This document shows positions 19,384-29,948 of a stretch of 60,095 nt of DNA, piece by piece. The first letter of the stretch is position 1. Every line of letters starts with the position of its first letter. Source of the DNA: Prochlorococcus sp. AG-424-E18 (lineage in GTDB: Bacteria > Cyanobacteriota > Cyanobacteriia > PCC-6307 > Cyanobiaceae). Location: positions 1-60,095 of the forward strand of contig QCNC01000006.1 in the NCBI GenBank assembly GCA_003210155.1, given 5' to 3'. Below the pieces are notes generated by a model. The model worked only from the letters and a program-made list of their open reading frames with translations, was not told the DNA's origin and searched no databases. A program made the translations under genes and the position numbers.

Positions 19384-20313
19384 ATGATACTAGATAATTT
19401 TTTTAAAAATTTAATATATGAACCGGTTTCAGTTTTAGGTATTTTAGTTTTTTACTTTTTATTAATTAACTTACCAATATCTTTGGGTGCAGTTTTTAAA
19501 AAAAAGTCTTCTGCTGCTGTGAGATTCATTACGATTTTAGTGAACTTATTAATAACATTACAATTACTTTTTAGGTGGTCAATTTCTGGGCACTTTCCTA
19601 TTAGCAATTTGTATGAATCTCTTTATTTCCTTACTTGGGGTATTACATTAGGTCAACTATTGGTTGAAAGAGAATACCAAGCTCCAATAATTCCCTCAAT
19701 TGCTATACCTATTGAGTTACTGACTGTGGCTTTTGCTTGTTTTGTTTTACCTGAGGATTTGAAATTATCATCCAATTTAGTTCCAGCTTTAAGGTCTAGT
19801 TGGTTAGTAATGCATGTTAGCGTCGTAATGCTTAGTTATGCAGCATTAATAATAGGTTCTTTACTTTCAATGTCCGTTTTGTTTATCAATAAAAATAAGC
19901 CACTTCAAATCAGAAGTAGTTCTACAGGTATAGGAGGATTTAAACTTTCAAATAGCTATCCCGTAAATGATTTGGTTGAACCTATTGAATTTTCTCATTC
20001 AGAAGAATTAGATACATTAAGTTATCGTTCTATATTGGTAGGTTTTGTTCTTTTGACTCTCGGTTTAATTTCAGGTGCAGTTTGGGCTAATGAGGCCTGG
20101 GGTACATGGTGGAGTTGGGATCCAAAAGAAACATGGGCATTTATCTCATGGTTGTTTTATGCCGCTTATCTTCACATGAGAATAAGCAAGGGTTGGCAAG
20201 GACGCAGACCAGCAATTCTGGCATCTACAGGATTTTTAGTTGTTCTAGTATGTTATTTAGGAGTTAATTTTTTAGGAATAGGTTTGCATAGTTATGGATG
20301 GATATTTGGGTAA
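19384..20313 (+). CDS. ccsA: Cytochrome c biogenesis protein CcsA (ResC)
   Basis: Multi-pass thylakoid membrane protein of 309 aa from the System II cytochrome c maturation pathway; with Ccs1 it exports heme and attaches it to apocytochromes. The tryptophan-rich heme-handling motif WGTWWSWDPKETWAF is at 239-253, flanked by hydrophobic helices. Conserved histidines lie before (about 142) and after (about 300) that motif. It serves cytochrome f and c6 in a photosynthetic cell. It converges with rpe. Confidence 0.93.
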   Translation: MILDNFFKNLIYEPVSVLGILVFYFLLINLPISLGAVFKKKSSAAVRFITILVNLLITLQLLFRWSISGHFPISNLYESLYFLTWGITLGQLLVEREYQAPIIPSIAIPIELLTVAFACFVLPEDLKLSSNLVPALRSSWLVMHVSVVMLSYAALIIGSLLSMSVLFINKNKPLQIRSSSTGIGGFKLSNSYPVNDLVEPIEFSHSEELDTLSYRSILVGFVLLTLGLISGAVWANEAWGTWWSWDPKETWAFISWLFYAAYLHMRISKGWQGRRPAILASTGFLVVLVCYLGVNFLGIGLHSYGWIFG

Positions 20314-20334
20314 TTTCTTTATCATCCAGAATAT

Positions 20335-21093
20335 TTATTGAGGTTCTGTAAGAACATTCCCTTTTTGCGCTTCTTGTGCAACCTTTCTCAAGTCATCACA
20401 ACCTTCTTTTAATGTTGGGTAAGCAAACATTCCGCTACCTGCAATAAAACAATTAGCTCCAGCATCGGCACATTGTGAAATAGTCCAATTTGCTTTTATC
20501 CCCCCATCAACTTCAATGTCGACATCTAAGTTTTTTTCGATAATAAAGTTTCTTATTTCTCTTATTTTATTAAGCATTGTTGGTATATAAGCTTGTCCTC
20601 CAAAGCCTGGATTAACTGTCATAACCAAAACGTGATCTACCATATCCATTATGTTTTTAATCATTTCAAAAGGAGTATGAGGGTTCAGAGCAACGGAAGG
20701 AGATCCTCCTAAATCTCTTATTCTTCCTAGAACTCTATGTAAATGAATATTTGCTTCGGCATGAGCTATTACTACTCCTGGTTCACCATTTGCCCCTTTT
20801 GTAGCTTTTACATAAGATTCAAGCATTGTTTCACAGTTGTACTGGCTTACCATTAATTGAGTTTCAAAAGGGACATTGCAATATTTCCTGCATGCAGCAA
20901 TCATTTCAGGACCAAATGTGAGATTTGGTACGAAATTTCCATCCATTACATCAAATTGAATTCTATCTACCCCAGCTTCCTCAAGCTCTTTCACACATGC
21001 CCCCATATTTGCCCAATCTGCTGGTAAAACTGAAGGAATTATTTGAATTGGTCTATTTGCACCAGTTAAATTTGCTTGATTTGACTCAGTCAT
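20335..21093 (-). CDS. rpe: Ribulose-phosphate 3-epimerase
   Basis: TIM-barrel enzyme (252 aa) that interconverts ribulose 5-phosphate and xylulose 5-phosphate in the Calvin and pentose phosphate cycles. Catalytic and metal-binding motifs are QFDVMDGNFVPNLTFG near residue 45, VMTVNPGFGGQ near 157 and IEVDGGI near 196. An N-terminal extension of about 16 residues precedes the conserved core IIPSVLPADWANMG, so the start could be slightly downstream. It is divergent from glpX across a 187-bp gap. Confidence 0.96.
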   Translation of the reverse strand: MTESNQANLTGANRPIQIIPSVLPADWANMGACVKELEEAGVDRIQFDVMDGNFVPNLTFGPEMIAACRKYCNVPFETQLMVSQYNCETMLESYVKATKGANGEPGVVIAHAEANIHLHRVLGRIRDLGGSPSVALNPHTPFEMIKNIMDMVDHVLVMTVNPGFGGQAYIPTMLNKIREIRNFIIEKNLDVDIEVDGGIKANWTISQCADAGANCFIAGSGMFAYPTLKEGCDDLRKVAQEAQKGNVLTEPQ

Positions 21094-21211
21094 TTAATTT
21101 TTAAAATATTTAATAAAGATACTATATTTAGTTGTTTATTCCTAATTTCAAGTCACGGCCTGATAAAGTAACAGCTGTAAAGAGTTAAAAAAAGCTTACT
21201 AGCATAATAAT

Positions 21212-21240
21212 TCTCATAAAAAATTGCATTTTATATGAGA
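21212..21240. promoter_or_regulatory. Hairpin/inverted repeat upstream of glpX
   Basis: TCTCATA (21212-21218) pairs with TATGAGA (21234-21240). After one A·A mismatch, AAAA pairs with TTTT around a TTGCA loop. The 29-nt element ends 40 bases before the glpX GTG. It could be a 5'-UTR hairpin or a dyad operator for the glpX/rpe divergent promoter region; sequence alone cannot decide. Confidence 0.35.
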
Positions 21241-21280
21241 TCATACTCAAAACCTTTTAGAAAATCCTCAAAATTTAATT

Positions 21281-22282
21281 GTGAATCAAACTCTAATTCA
21301 AGAAATTCTCGAAGTTGTCGAGCAAGCAGCTATTGCCTCAGCAAAACTAACAGGACTTGGTCAAAAAGATGAAGCTGATGCTGCAGCTGTCGAAGCAATG
21401 AGATTGCGAATGGGCAAAATTGAAATGAAAGGGAAAATTGTTATTGGAGAAGGTGAAAGAGATGAAGCACCCATGCTTTATATAGGTGAAGAGGTTGGTA
21501 GTGGAAGTGGCCCAGGGGTTGACTTTGCAGTAGATCCTTGTGAAGGAACTAATCTTTGTGCAAATAATCAAAGAGGTTCTATGGCGGTTTTAGCTGCCTC
21601 TGATACGGGTGGTCTTTTCAATGCTCCTGATTTTTACATGAACAAATTAGCAGCGCCTCCTGCGGCCAAAGGTAAAGTTGACATTAGAAATTCAGCTACT
21701 GAAAACTTGAAGATACTAAGTGATTGCTTGGGCCTTTCTATTGATGAGCTTACTGTAGTTGTAATGGATAGAGCTAGACATAAAGATTTAATTAAAGAGA
21801 TTCGAGGATGTGGTGCAAAAGTACAACCGATTTCTGATGGTGATGTTCAAGCTGCGATTGCATGCGGTTTTGCAGGAACTGGAACACATTGCTTGATGGG
21901 TATAGGTGCAGCACCAGAGGGTGTTATTTCAGCTGCTGCAATGAGAGCTCTCGGCGGACACTTTCAAGGACAACTAGTTTATGATCCGGCAATCGCTCAA
22001 ACTTCTGAATGGGCTGATTACACAAAAGAAGGAAATATAAAACGTCTTAATGAAATGGGAATAACAGATATAGATAAAATCTATGAAGCAAATGAATTGG
22101 CATCGGGAGAAAATGTTGTTTTCGCTGGAAGTGGAATAACTGATGGATTATTATTTGACGGAGTTAAATTTGAAAGGGATTGTGTTAGAACAAGTAGTCT
22201 AGTTATTAGTACATTAGATAGTACTGCAAGGTTCACAAATACTGTCCATATAAAAGATGGTGCTAAGAGTATCAGCCTTTAA
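21281..22282 (+). CDS. glpX: Fructose-1,6-/sedoheptulose-1,7-bisphosphatase, class II (GlpX type)
   Basis: Bifunctional FBPase/SBPase (333 aa) of the Calvin cycle. The GlpX metal-dependent phosphatase motifs are [16 protein letters not shown] (about 55-70), [12 protein letters not shown] (about 83-94) and the later [12 protein letters not shown]. Cyanobacteria use this enzyme in place of the plant-type SBPase. It starts with GTG at 21281, which gives the conserved N-terminus [16 protein letters not shown]. hemA follows after 18 bases, so the two are probably co-transcribed. Confidence 0.96.
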   Translation: MNQTLIQEILEVVEQAAIASAKLTGLGQKDEADAAAVEAMRLRMGKIEMKGKIVIGEGERDEAPMLYIGEEVGSGSGPGVDFAVDPCEGTNLCANNQRGSMAVLAASDTGGLFNAPDFYMNKLAAPPAAKGKVDIRNSATENLKILSDCLGLSIDELTVVVMDRARHKDLIKEIRGCGAKVQPISDGDVQAAIACGFAGTGTHCLMGIGAAPEGVISAAAMRALGGHFQGQLVYDPAIAQTSEWADYTKEGNIKRLNEMGITDIDKIYEANELASGENVVFAGSGITDGLLFDGVKFERDCVRTSSLVISTLDSTARFTNTVHIKDGAKSISL

Positions 22283-22300
22283 AAATTCACTTTTGATTTT

Positions 22301-23611
22301 ATGCATATTGTTGTCGTCGGACTGAGTCATCGCACGGCACCTGTCGAAGTGCGTGAGAAGTTAAGTATTCCTGACCAATCCATAACAGAGTCATTGAAAG
22401 CATTAAAAGCTTTCTCTGATGTATTAGAGGTTTCAATTTTAAGTACTTGTAATAGGCTGGAAATATATGCGCTAGTTAGGGATAAAAATACTGGAATTTC
22501 ATCTATTAAAGAATTCATATCAGAATATTCTGGAATTATTTTTGAAGATTTAAATCCACATCTTTTTTGCTTAAGACAGGAAGAAGCAGTTTTGCATTTG
22601 ATGAAAGTCTCGGCGGGACTCGATAGCCTTGTTTTAGGGGAAGGACAAATCCTTTCGCAGGTAAAAAAAATGATGAGATTAGGTCAAGAGAATCAATCTA
22701 CTGGACCAATTCTTAATAGATTATTAACTCAATCAGTTAGTACAGGTAAAAAAGTAAGATCCGAAACAAATTTAGGAACTGGAGCTGTGTCAATCAGTTC
22801 AGCAGCGGTAGAACTAGCTCAATTAAAAATTGGACAAGAAAAAGGTTTTGATACTCTTGTAAGTTTGGAATCAGAGAACGTTCTTGTTGTTGGCGCGGGA
22901 CGAATGAGTAGGCTCTTAATAACTCATTTAAAATCAAAAGGATGTCATAAACTTATTCTTTTAAATAGAAATATTGATAGAGCGTTAAATCTTGCTCAAG
23001 ACTTTCCTGATTTAGAGATTGTTTGTAAAGGGTTAAACGAATTAGAAGAAAATATATCATTATCTTCGCTTGTTTTCACCAGTACTGCTTCTGAAGAGCC
23101 AATTATTGATCTCACAAAAATTGAAAAAATAAATTTGAGTAATAGACTTAAATTTATTGATATTGGTGTACCGAGAAATATATCGAATGATGTCAAACAA
23201 CATGAATTTGTTAAATCATTTGATGTTGATGACTTACAAGAGGTCGTTTCAAGAAATCAAGAATTTCGACAGAAAATAGCAAAGGAAGCGGAATCTTTAG
23301 TAGAAGAAGAAAGGATTATTTTTCTAGAATGGTGGGCAAGTTTAGAGGCCGTTCCAGTAATTAATAAACTTAGATCAGATTTAGAGTTAATTAGAAAAGA
23401 GGAATTACAAAAAGCACTTAGCAGAATGGGACCAGATTTTTCGGCTAGAGAAAGAAAAGTTGTCGAAGCTCTGACTAAAGGAATAATTAATAAAATACTT
23501 CATACTCCGGTCACCAAGTTGAGAAGTCCTCAATCAAGAGAAGAAAGACAAGTTTCTTTGAAAATCGTTGAAAAATTGTTTTCTTTGGTAGAAGAGGATA
23601 AAAAAAACTAA
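22301..23611 (+). CDS. hemA: Glutamyl-tRNA reductase
   Basis: First committed enzyme of C5-pathway tetrapyrrole synthesis (436 aa); it reduces glutamyl-tRNA to glutamate 1-semialdehyde with NADPH. The N-terminus VVGLSHRTAPVEVREKL is diagnostic. The nucleophilic cysteine is C50 in STCNRLEIYA. An NADPH-binding VVGAGRMSRL follows near residue 196, and the dimerisation helix occupies the C-terminus. Its position 18 bases after glpX ties chlorophyll/heme supply to a Calvin cycle gene. Confidence 0.97.
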   Translation: MHIVVVGLSHRTAPVEVREKLSIPDQSITESLKALKAFSDVLEVSILSTCNRLEIYALVRDKNTGISSIKEFISEYSGIIFEDLNPHLFCLRQEEAVLHLMKVSAGLDSLVLGEGQILSQVKKMMRLGQENQSTGPILNRLLTQSVSTGKKVRSETNLGTGAVSISSAAVELAQLKIGQEKGFDTLVSLESENVLVVGAGRMSRLLITHLKSKGCHKLILLNRNIDRALNLAQDFPDLEIVCKGLNELEENISLSSLVFTSTASEEPIIDLTKIEKINLSNRLKFIDIGVPRNISNDVKQHEFVKSFDVDDLQEVVSRNQEFRQKIAKEAESLVEEERIIFLEWWASLEAVPVINKLRSDLELIRKEELQKALSRMGPDFSARERKVVEALTKGIINKILHTPVTKLRSPQSREERQVSLKIVEKLFSLVEEDKKN

Positions 23612-23741
23612 CTTTTTTCGATTTATATTAAGTTTTTCCAGTGATTTATCGAAATACCTTTGTAAACTGACCATCTTTATTTCTAAATATGCCCATAATC
23701 AGTTACTTTAAATAGTTGTATATCTACCTCCATTAGATTGA

Positions 23742-25037
23742 ATGAAGCGTGTGTTGGCCATAATCCTCGGAGGAGGAAAAGGTTCTAGACTTTACCCTCT
23801 AACAAAAATGAGGGCTAAACCTGCTGTGCCATTGGCAGGTAAGTATCGTTTGATAGATATTCCGATTAGTAATTGTATAAATTCAGGCATTGAAAAAATG
23901 TACGTATTGACCCAGTTCAATAGTGCATCTCTAAATAGACATATAGGAAGAACCTATAATTTAAATGGCCCTTTTGGACAAGGATTTGTGGAGGTTTTAG
24001 CTGCACAACAGACTCCTGATAGTCCTAAGTGGTTTGAAGGTACTGCTGATGCTGTAAGAAAATACCAATGGTTATTCCAAGAATGGGATGTTGATGAATA
24101 TTTAATATTGTCAGGTGATCAACTGTACAGAATGGACTACAGTTTATTTGTTCAACATCATAGAGATAATTGTGCTGATTTAACTGTTGCAGCTTTGCCT
24201 GTTGATGAAGCTCAAGCAGAAGGTTTTGGCCTAATGAGAACCGATGATGTAGGAAATATAAAAGAATTTAGTGAAAAGCCTACTGGAGAGAAGTTGAAGG
24301 CTATGGCAGTAGACACTTCAAAATTTGGATTAAGTAAGGATTCAGCTGCCGAAAAACCATATCTAGCTTCTATGGGGATTTACGTTTTTAGCAGAAATAC
24401 TCTCTTCGATCTTCTAAATAAATTTCCTAATTATACGGATTTTGGTAAGGACATAATTCCAGAAGCCCTCAATAGAGGCGATACTCTTAAAAGTTATGTA
24501 TTCGATGATTATTGGGAAGATATCGGCACAATTGGGGCATTCTTTGAGTCAAACCTTGCATTGACTGAGCAACCAAAACCTCCATTTAGTTTTTATGATG
24601 AGAAATTTCCAATTTATACTAGACCTAGATTTTTACCTCCTTCTAAACTTGTAGATGCTCAAATTACTGATTCAATTGTTTGTGAAGGCACAATCCTGAA
24701 GTCATGCAGTATTTTACATTGTGTTTTAGGTGTGAGAAGCAGGATTGAAAGTGATTCGGTTCTTGAGGATACTCTTGTTATGGGGGCAGATTTTTTTGAA
24801 TCGCCTGAAGAGAGGATTGAATTAAGAAAAGGAGGCGGAACACCTCTTGGAGTAGGTGAAGGAACTACTGTAAAAAGAGCAATTCTCGATAAGAATACAA
24901 GAATTGGGGATAATGTTGTGATAATTAATAAAGATCGAGTAGAAGAAGCAGACAAGCCAGAATTAGGCTTCTACATAAGAAATGGAATTGTTGTAGTTGT
25001 TAAAAATGCAACTATTGCAAACGGAACTGTTATTTAA
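23742..25037 (+). CDS. glgC: Glucose-1-phosphate adenylyltransferase (ADP-glucose pyrophosphorylase)
   Basis: Rate-limiting enzyme of glycogen synthesis (431 aa), making ADP-glucose from ATP and glucose 1-phosphate. The nucleotidyl transferase motif [20 protein letters not shown] is near the N-terminus. [14 protein letters not shown] carries the catalytic Asp, and FSEKPTG follows. The C-terminal left-handed beta-helix contains lysines associated with 3-phosphoglycerate activation in cyanobacterial and plant enzymes. The 130-bp upstream gap contains no clear operator. Confidence 0.97.
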   Translation: MKRVLAIILGGGKGSRLYPLTKMRAKPAVPLAGKYRLIDIPISNCINSGIEKMYVLTQFNSASLNRHIGRTYNLNGPFGQGFVEVLAAQQTPDSPKWFEGTADAVRKYQWLFQEWDVDEYLILSGDQLYRMDYSLFVQHHRDNCADLTVAALPVDEAQAEGFGLMRTDDVGNIKEFSEKPTGEKLKAMAVDTSKFGLSKDSAAEKPYLASMGIYVFSRNTLFDLLNKFPNYTDFGKDIIPEALNRGDTLKSYVFDDYWEDIGTIGAFFESNLALTEQPKPPFSFYDEKFPIYTRPRFLPPSKLVDAQITDSIVCEGTILKSCSILHCVLGVRSRIESDSVLEDTLVMGADFFESPEERIELRKGGGTPLGVGEGTTVKRAILDKNTRIGDNVVIINKDRVEEADKPELGFYIRNGIVVVVKNATIANGTVI

Positions 25038-25132
25038 ATTTTTTCGATCATTTTTCGCTGACATAAGTATTTTTTTTGAGCAATTTTGTTAAGTTGCAGG
25101 CACACTATATTTATTGAGTTTTTTAATTTTTT

Positions 25133-26551
25133 ATGTCCAAGGCACATTTTGGTTTAGTAGGTCTTGGTGTTATGGGCGAAAATTTAGTTCTTAACGCAGA
25201 GAGAAATGGATTTTCTAGTGTAGTTTTTAATAGAACTTACTCAAAAACTGAAGAATTCTTACAGGGTCGAGGCCTTGGGAAGAATATAGAAGGAGCTGAA
25301 ACTCTTCAGGAATTTGTTAATAAGTTAGAGAGACCTAGAAGAATTCTTATGATGGTTAAAGCTGGGCCAGCAACAGATGCTGTCATTGATAATATATCTG
25401 GATATCTCGAGGAAGGAGATTTATTAATAGATGGCGGTAACTCTCAATTTAAAGATACAGAAAGAAGGGTGAATACTCTTGAAAGTAAAAGTTTTGGATA
25501 TATCGGAATGGGAGTCTCTGGTGGTGCCAAAGGGGCTCTAGAGGGTCCAAGCATGATGCCAGGTGGTACTAAGGCTTCATATGATGCAATAGAGAGCTTA
25601 CTAACAAAAATGGCTGCCAAAGTTGAAGACGGACCATGTGTTGCATATGTTGGCCCAGGCGGCTCAGGTCATTTTGTAAAAACTGTTCATAACGGAATTG
25701 AATATGGAATTGAACAAATACTTGCAGAAGCTTATGACCTTATGAAGAGAGTCAAAGGTATGAATGGAGAGCAGATGTCAGAGGTATTTGGTATTTGGAA
25801 TAATACTGATGAATTAGCTTCTTATCTTGTTGAGATAACAGAGATTTGTCTAAATACAAAAGATGATATAACTGGAGATGATGTCGTGGAAAAAATATTA
25901 GATAAAGCTGGCCAGAAAGGTACAGGTTTATGGACTGTTGTGAGTGCTCTAGAACTGGGGGTATCAGTCCCAACTATTTATGCATCTTTAAATGCAAGAG
26001 TAATGAGTTCTTTAAAAGAGCAACGTAGTGAGATTGAAAAAACTATTCCATCTAAAGAGATAGAGGATTTTGACTTAGGAAATGTATCAGATGGAATGAA
26101 ACCTTTATTTGATGCTGTAGTCCTTGCCACAATTGCTAGCTATGCTCAAGGTATGGATATTTTAAGAGAAGCATCTGCAGTATATAACTATGGTTTGAAT
26201 ATGCCGTCAATTGCACAAATATGGAAAGGGGGTTGCATAATTAGATCAAAATTATTAAGTAAAATTCAAGATGCTTATAACAAAGATCCTGATCTAAAAA
26301 ATTTAATTTTTGATGATTGGTTTAATAATGAAATTGCGACAAGATTAGATAACTTAGCTAAGGTAGTTTCTCTATCCACAAAGGCAGGTATACCAGTCCC
26401 ATGTTTATCCAGTACTTTAGATTATTTGAATAGTTATAGAACCAATAGACTTCCTCAGAATCTTGTGCAGGCAATGAGAGACTGTTTTGGCTCTCATACA
26501 TATGAAAGAATTGATAGGGAAGGTAGTTTTCATACTGAATGGATGAAATGA
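25133..26551 (+). CDS. gnd: 6-phosphogluconate dehydrogenase, decarboxylating
   Basis: Oxidative pentose phosphate enzyme (472 aa) converting 6-phosphogluconate to ribulose 5-phosphate, CO2 and NADPH, used in the dark. The NADP-binding GLGVMGENLVLNAERNGF opens the protein. Substrate motifs GVSGGAKGALEGPSMMPGG and SGHFVKTVHNGIEYG contain the catalytic Lys and the Asn/Glu contacts. Its stop overlaps an in-frame start of pgl as ATGA at 26548-26551, indicating translational coupling. Confidence 0.97.
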   Translation: MSKAHFGLVGLGVMGENLVLNAERNGFSSVVFNRTYSKTEEFLQGRGLGKNIEGAETLQEFVNKLERPRRILMMVKAGPATDAVIDNISGYLEEGDLLIDGGNSQFKDTERRVNTLESKSFGYIGMGVSGGAKGALEGPSMMPGGTKASYDAIESLLTKMAAKVEDGPCVAYVGPGGSGHFVKTVHNGIEYGIEQILAEAYDLMKRVKGMNGEQMSEVFGIWNNTDELASYLVEITEICLNTKDDITGDDVVEKILDKAGQKGTGLWTVVSALELGVSVPTIYASLNARVMSSLKEQRSEIEKTIPSKEIEDFDLGNVSDGMKPLFDAVVLATIASYAQGMDILREASAVYNYGLNMPSIAQIWKGGCIIRSKLLSKIQDAYNKDPDLKNLIFDDWFNNEIATRLDNLAKVVSLSTKAGIPVPCLSSTLDYLNSYRTNRLPQNLVQAMRDCFGSHTYERIDREGSFHTEWMK

Positions 26552-27276
26552 TTGAAAAGGTCAAAAATGGATACACCTTAAATATTTACAAAGACAAGTT
26601 AGAACTATCAACAGCGGTTTTTAAGTTTATTCAAAGCCATATTATTCATACTTTAAAAAAGAAAGATAGATTCAAATTTTGTGTAAGTGGAGGTTCAACT
26701 CCTAAATCTGTGTATCATCTCTTATCAAATAATGATCTTCAATGGGATATGGTTGATGTCTTTTTAGGAGATGAAAGATGTGTTGATCCAAATTCAGAAT
26801 TAAGTAACTCGTTAATGTTGAGAAATTCTTTACTAACTAATTTTGGATCTAAAGCTTATTTTTATGAAATTTTCAATGATTTAAACGATGATGATGAAAC
26901 TACTAAAAATCAATTTATTTCTAAATTATTTGAAAAATGCGGATCAAACCCTCCAATTTTTGATTTAACATTACTAGGTCTTGGAGATGATGGTCATACA
27001 GCCTCACTATTCCCTTATCAAAAAAATAATAATGTAGATGATTTTGTTATTTTTAATGAAGGTAAAGGTTTAAAAAGAATTTCATTAACTCCAAAGGTTC
27101 TTTCAGCTTCTTCAAAGATAGTATTTTTAGTTAGTGGAGCTTCTAAAAGAATTGCTCTTGAGAGGTTATTAGATGAAAAAGAGCCACCAGATAGAACACC
27201 ATCAAAATTAATAAAATCTATTAATCAAATTTCAATATTTTGTGATCAGGAATCAGCAAATGAATTAGAAATTTAG
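26548..27276 (+). CDS. pgl: 6-phosphogluconolactonase
   Basis: Hydrolyses 6-phosphogluconolactone, the step before gnd. The chosen start is the ATG at 26548, which forms an ATGA overlap with the gnd stop and gives 242 aa; an ATG at 26539 would add three residues. Motifs are SGGSTPKSVYHLL near residue 45, VFLGDERCVDP near 70 and LGLGDDGHTASLFP near 145, all typical of the NagB/Pgl fold. gnd-pgl pairing puts two consecutive oxidative pentose phosphate steps in one operon. Confidence 0.94.
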   Translation: MIEKVKNGYTLNIYKDKLELSTAVFKFIQSHIIHTLKKKDRFKFCVSGGSTPKSVYHLLSNNDLQWDMVDVFLGDERCVDPNSELSNSLMLRNSLLTNFGSKAYFYEIFNDLNDDDETTKNQFISKLFEKCGSNPPIFDLTLLGLGDDGHTASLFPYQKNNNVDDFVIFNEGKGLKRISLTPKVLSASSKIVFLVSGASKRIALERLLDEKEPPDRTPSKLIKSINQISIFCDQESANELEI

Positions 27277-27306
27277 TTAAAGTCTATTAATAATTTAAAT
27301 TATTTA

Positions 27307-27855
27307 ATGAGTAAGAAAAAATTTTTATTCCAGAAAAAGGAGTTCGATGGTTGGAAAACATTAAATGATACTGTTATGGGCGGATCAAGTTCAGCTTTTT
27401 GTGAAACTTCAAATTCGGGTTTGATATTAAAGGGTAATATTGTCGAGAAAGCAGGAGGATTTGTTAGTTGCAGATCTTCTATATATAAACCTTCTTTAAA
27501 TGTATCTGAGTATTCATCCTTTGAATTAAATATTGATGGACAAGGAAGAACTTTTAAATTTGCTGTCGCTTGTGAAGATGATCTACTAGGACTAACCGAA
27601 TTTATTCCTGGTGGACTTAGATGGATTAAATCATTTCCAACAAAAAAATTTGGGACAACAAATGTTCAAATTCCTTTTAGTGAGTTAAACCCTTCAGTAA
27701 GAGCTAATAAAGTACGTTTTCCATTTAAATTTAAGCCATCTAAAATTAAAAGATTGCAACTACTACACTCTAAGTTCGGTGATGATGGATTACTTAATAA
27801 TGAGTTTAAACAGGGTTCAATAAAAGTTTTAATTAAATCAATAAGTGTTATTTGA
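27307..27855 (+). CDS. CIA30-family protein
   Basis: A protein of 182 aa with the CIA30 (complex I intermediate-associated protein 30) galactose-binding-like fold. The recognisable core is WKTLNDTVMGGSSSAF, followed by GGFVSCRS and the later LNIDGQGRTFKFAV. In mitochondria CIA30 helps assemble complex I; in cyanobacteria a role with the NDH-1 complex is only inferred from the family. The end overlaps the GTG of the next gene by 11 bases. Confidence 0.8.
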   Translation: MSKKKFLFQKKEFDGWKTLNDTVMGGSSSAFCETSNSGLILKGNIVEKAGGFVSCRSSIYKPSLNVSEYSSFELNIDGQGRTFKFAVACEDDLLGLTEFIPGGLRWIKSFPTKKFGTTNVQIPFSELNPSVRANKVRFPFKFKPSKIKRLQLLHSKFGDDGLLNNEFKQGSIKVLIKSISVI

Positions 27856-28231
27856 AAATCCACTTAAAAATATAGAGAGCTTAATCGCTAAGTCAGCAGA
27901 TTTAACAAATAAACCTTTTGTTCATTCTGTAGTAAAAATAAATGGTGAATACGAATTCGAAGATGAAGACATTGATTTAACAGTTAATATCTTATGTAGA
28001 GATAAAGAAGGTAAAAGATTAGAAATTTATGATCTTGAATTAGAACTTTTTAAATCAAATAAAGAGTTGGTTTTAGTAATCTCTAGGCTTAACTTCCCTG
28101 ATGAACCAATATTATGGTGTGGAGTTAAAACATTATGGATGGATAGCAATAATGGGAAAAAATGCAATTCACCAAAATACAGCGCTAGATTGGAAAATTT
28201 AGCAAATAGGATAAAAAGTTTTATTGATTAA
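27845..28231 (+). CDS. Hypothetical protein, 128 aa
   Basis: Begins at GTG 27845 inside the last codons of the CIA30-like gene. The acidic, mixed alpha/beta-looking sequence has no recognised domain. It contains HSVVKINGEYEFEDEDIDL near residue 30 and a WCGVKTLWMD segment near 95. The overlapping arrangement and same strand suggest joint expression with the CIA30-like protein. Function unknown. Confidence 0.7.
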   Translation: MLFENPLKNIESLIAKSADLTNKPFVHSVVKINGEYEFEDEDIDLTVNILCRDKEGKRLEIYDLELELFKSNKELVLVISRLNFPDEPILWCGVKTLWMDSNNGKKCNSPKYSARLENLANRIKSFID

Positions 28232-28235
28232 GAAA

Positions 28236-28262
28236 AAAAATTTGAGCTGATTTATAAATCAG
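28236..28262 (-). terminator. Probable intrinsic terminator of ilvD
   Basis: On the minus strand the 16-base palindrome CTGATTTATAAATCAG (28247-28262) forms a 6-bp stem with a TATA loop. Three to six bases later comes a run of T's (complement of the A-run before 28241). The ilvD stop codon lies within the stem. The stem is AT-rich, so termination may be weak. Confidence 0.45.
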
Positions 28263-29925
28263 TAACAGCCCCTAAACTTGATGTGCTTACGATTCTCGAA
28301 TATTTTGAAAGAATTCCTTTTTTGTATTTTTGAATAGGTTTTACCCAATCTTTTTTTCTTTTTTCTAATTCTTCGTCAGATAAATCAACTTCAATTAGTT
28401 GTTTTACAGCATCTACTGTAATTAAATCGCCTTGTTTTATTAGAGCAATATTTCCTCCAACAGCAGCCTCTGGAGCTATGTGACCCACAACAAGACCATA
28501 GGTACCGCCGCTAAATCTACCATCGGTAATTAAAGCCACCTTCTCTCCAAGCCCTTGACCAACAATTGCAGATGTTGGAGCTAACATCTCTCTCATACCT
28601 GGTCCTCCTACAGGACCTTCGTTTCTAATAACAACAACATCACCAGCTTTGATATCGTTATTTAATATCGATTTTAAACAATCCTCTTCACTTTCAAAAA
28701 TCTTTGCGGGACCTGTTAATACAGGGTTTTTTACTCCGCTAATTTTGGCTACAGAACCTTCGCTCGCTAAGTTACCTTTTAATATCGCTAGATGTCCTTT
28801 TTTATAAAGAGGGTCATCTATTTCTCTTATGACATTTTGATTTGTTGGAGGCTTATCTGGAATATTTTGTAAGTATTCTGAGATGGTTTTTCCTTCAATG
28901 TTTTTGCAATCGCCATGAATTAATCCTGCATTCAAAAGTATTTTCATTACTTGTGGAATCCCACCTGCCTTATGAAGATCTACCGTCACATATTTACCAC
29001 TCGGTTTAAGGTCACAAATAACGGGTACTTTTTGTCTGATTCTCTCAAAATCATTAATGTTGATATCTATTCCTGCAGTATTCGCGATAGCTAAGATGTG
29101 CAATACCGCATTTGTTGATCCGCCAATTGCCATAATTACTGATATTGCATTTTCAAATGCTTTCTTAGTCATTAGGTCTAGAGGTCTTATATCTTTTTCT
29201 ATTGCAGAGACTAATATCTCAGCACTTTTATCTGCACTTAGTTCTTTTTCAAGATCTTCAGCAGCCATAGTGGAACTGTGAGGAAGACTTAACCCTAATA
29301 CTTCAATAACCGCAGACATTGTATTAGCTGTAAACATTCCTCCACAGCTACCAGCACCGGGAATACAATTTTTCTCAACTTGGATTAGCCTTTCTTCATT
29401 AATTTTGCCTGATGTTAATTGTCCAACAGCTTCAAATGCACTAACAACAGTAAGATCTTCTCCATGCAATTTCCCAGGCTTTATTGTCCCTCCATAAATG
29501 AAAATTGAGGGAATATTCATTCTTGCAATAGCAATCATGGCACCCGGCATATTTTTATCACATCCACCTATAGCAAGTACTCCATCCATACTCTGAGCAT
29601 TGCAGGCTGTTTCAATTGAATCAGCAATAACTTCTCTTGAAACTAGGGAATATTTCATGCCCTCTGTTCCCATAGAAATCCCATCACTTACTGTTATAGT
29701 CCCAAACATCTGAGGCATCCCACCTGATCTTTTTATAGACTCTTCAGCTTTTAGAGCTAACTTATTTAAACCCATATTGCATGGTGTTATGGTGCTGTAT
29801 CCATTTGCAACTCCAATAATAGGTTTATTAAAATCTTCATCATTGAATCCAACAGCTCTTAACATCGATCTGTTAGGTGATCTTTGCACACCTTGGGTTA
29901 TTGCAGATGATCTGAGTTTATTCAT
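28252..29925 (-). CDS. ilvD: Dihydroxy-acid dehydratase
   Basis: Fe-S enzyme (557 aa) of branched-chain amino acid synthesis that dehydrates 2,3-dihydroxy-acids to 2-keto acids. Cluster cysteines are in [13 protein letters not shown], in [18 protein letters not shown] and in TPCNMGLN near the N-terminus. A C-terminal [19 protein letters not shown] matches the family signature. Length is typical. The next upstream gene on this strand is a small membrane protein. Confidence 0.97.
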   Translation of the reverse strand: MNKLRSSAITQGVQRSPNRSMLRAVGFNDEDFNKPIIGVANGYSTITPCNMGLNKLALKAEESIKRSGGMPQMFGTITVSDGISMGTEGMKYSLVSREVIADSIETACNAQSMDGVLAIGGCDKNMPGAMIAIARMNIPSIFIYGGTIKPGKLHGEDLTVVSAFEAVGQLTSGKINEERLIQVEKNCIPGAGSCGGMFTANTMSAVIEVLGLSLPHSSTMAAEDLEKELSADKSAEILVSAIEKDIRPLDLMTKKAFENAISVIMAIGGSTNAVLHILAIANTAGIDININDFERIRQKVPVICDLKPSGKYVTVDLHKAGGIPQVMKILLNAGLIHGDCKNIEGKTISEYLQNIPDKPPTNQNVIREIDDPLYKKGHLAILKGNLASEGSVAKISGVKNPVLTGPAKIFESEEDCLKSILNNDIKAGDVVVIRNEGPVGGPGMREMLAPTSAIVGQGLGEKVALITDGRFSGGTYGLVVGHIAPEAAVGGNIALIKQGDLITVDAVKQLIEVDLSDEELEKRKKDWVKPIQKYKKGILSKYSRIVSTSSLGAVTDL

Positions 29926-29948
29926 ATTATTTGAGAACCTTTTTTATT

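Noticed and set aside
23612..23660. TTTCGAT/ATCGAAA inverted repeat after hemA
   Set aside because: Long 20-plus-base loop and no T-run after it, so neither a good terminator nor a clear operator.
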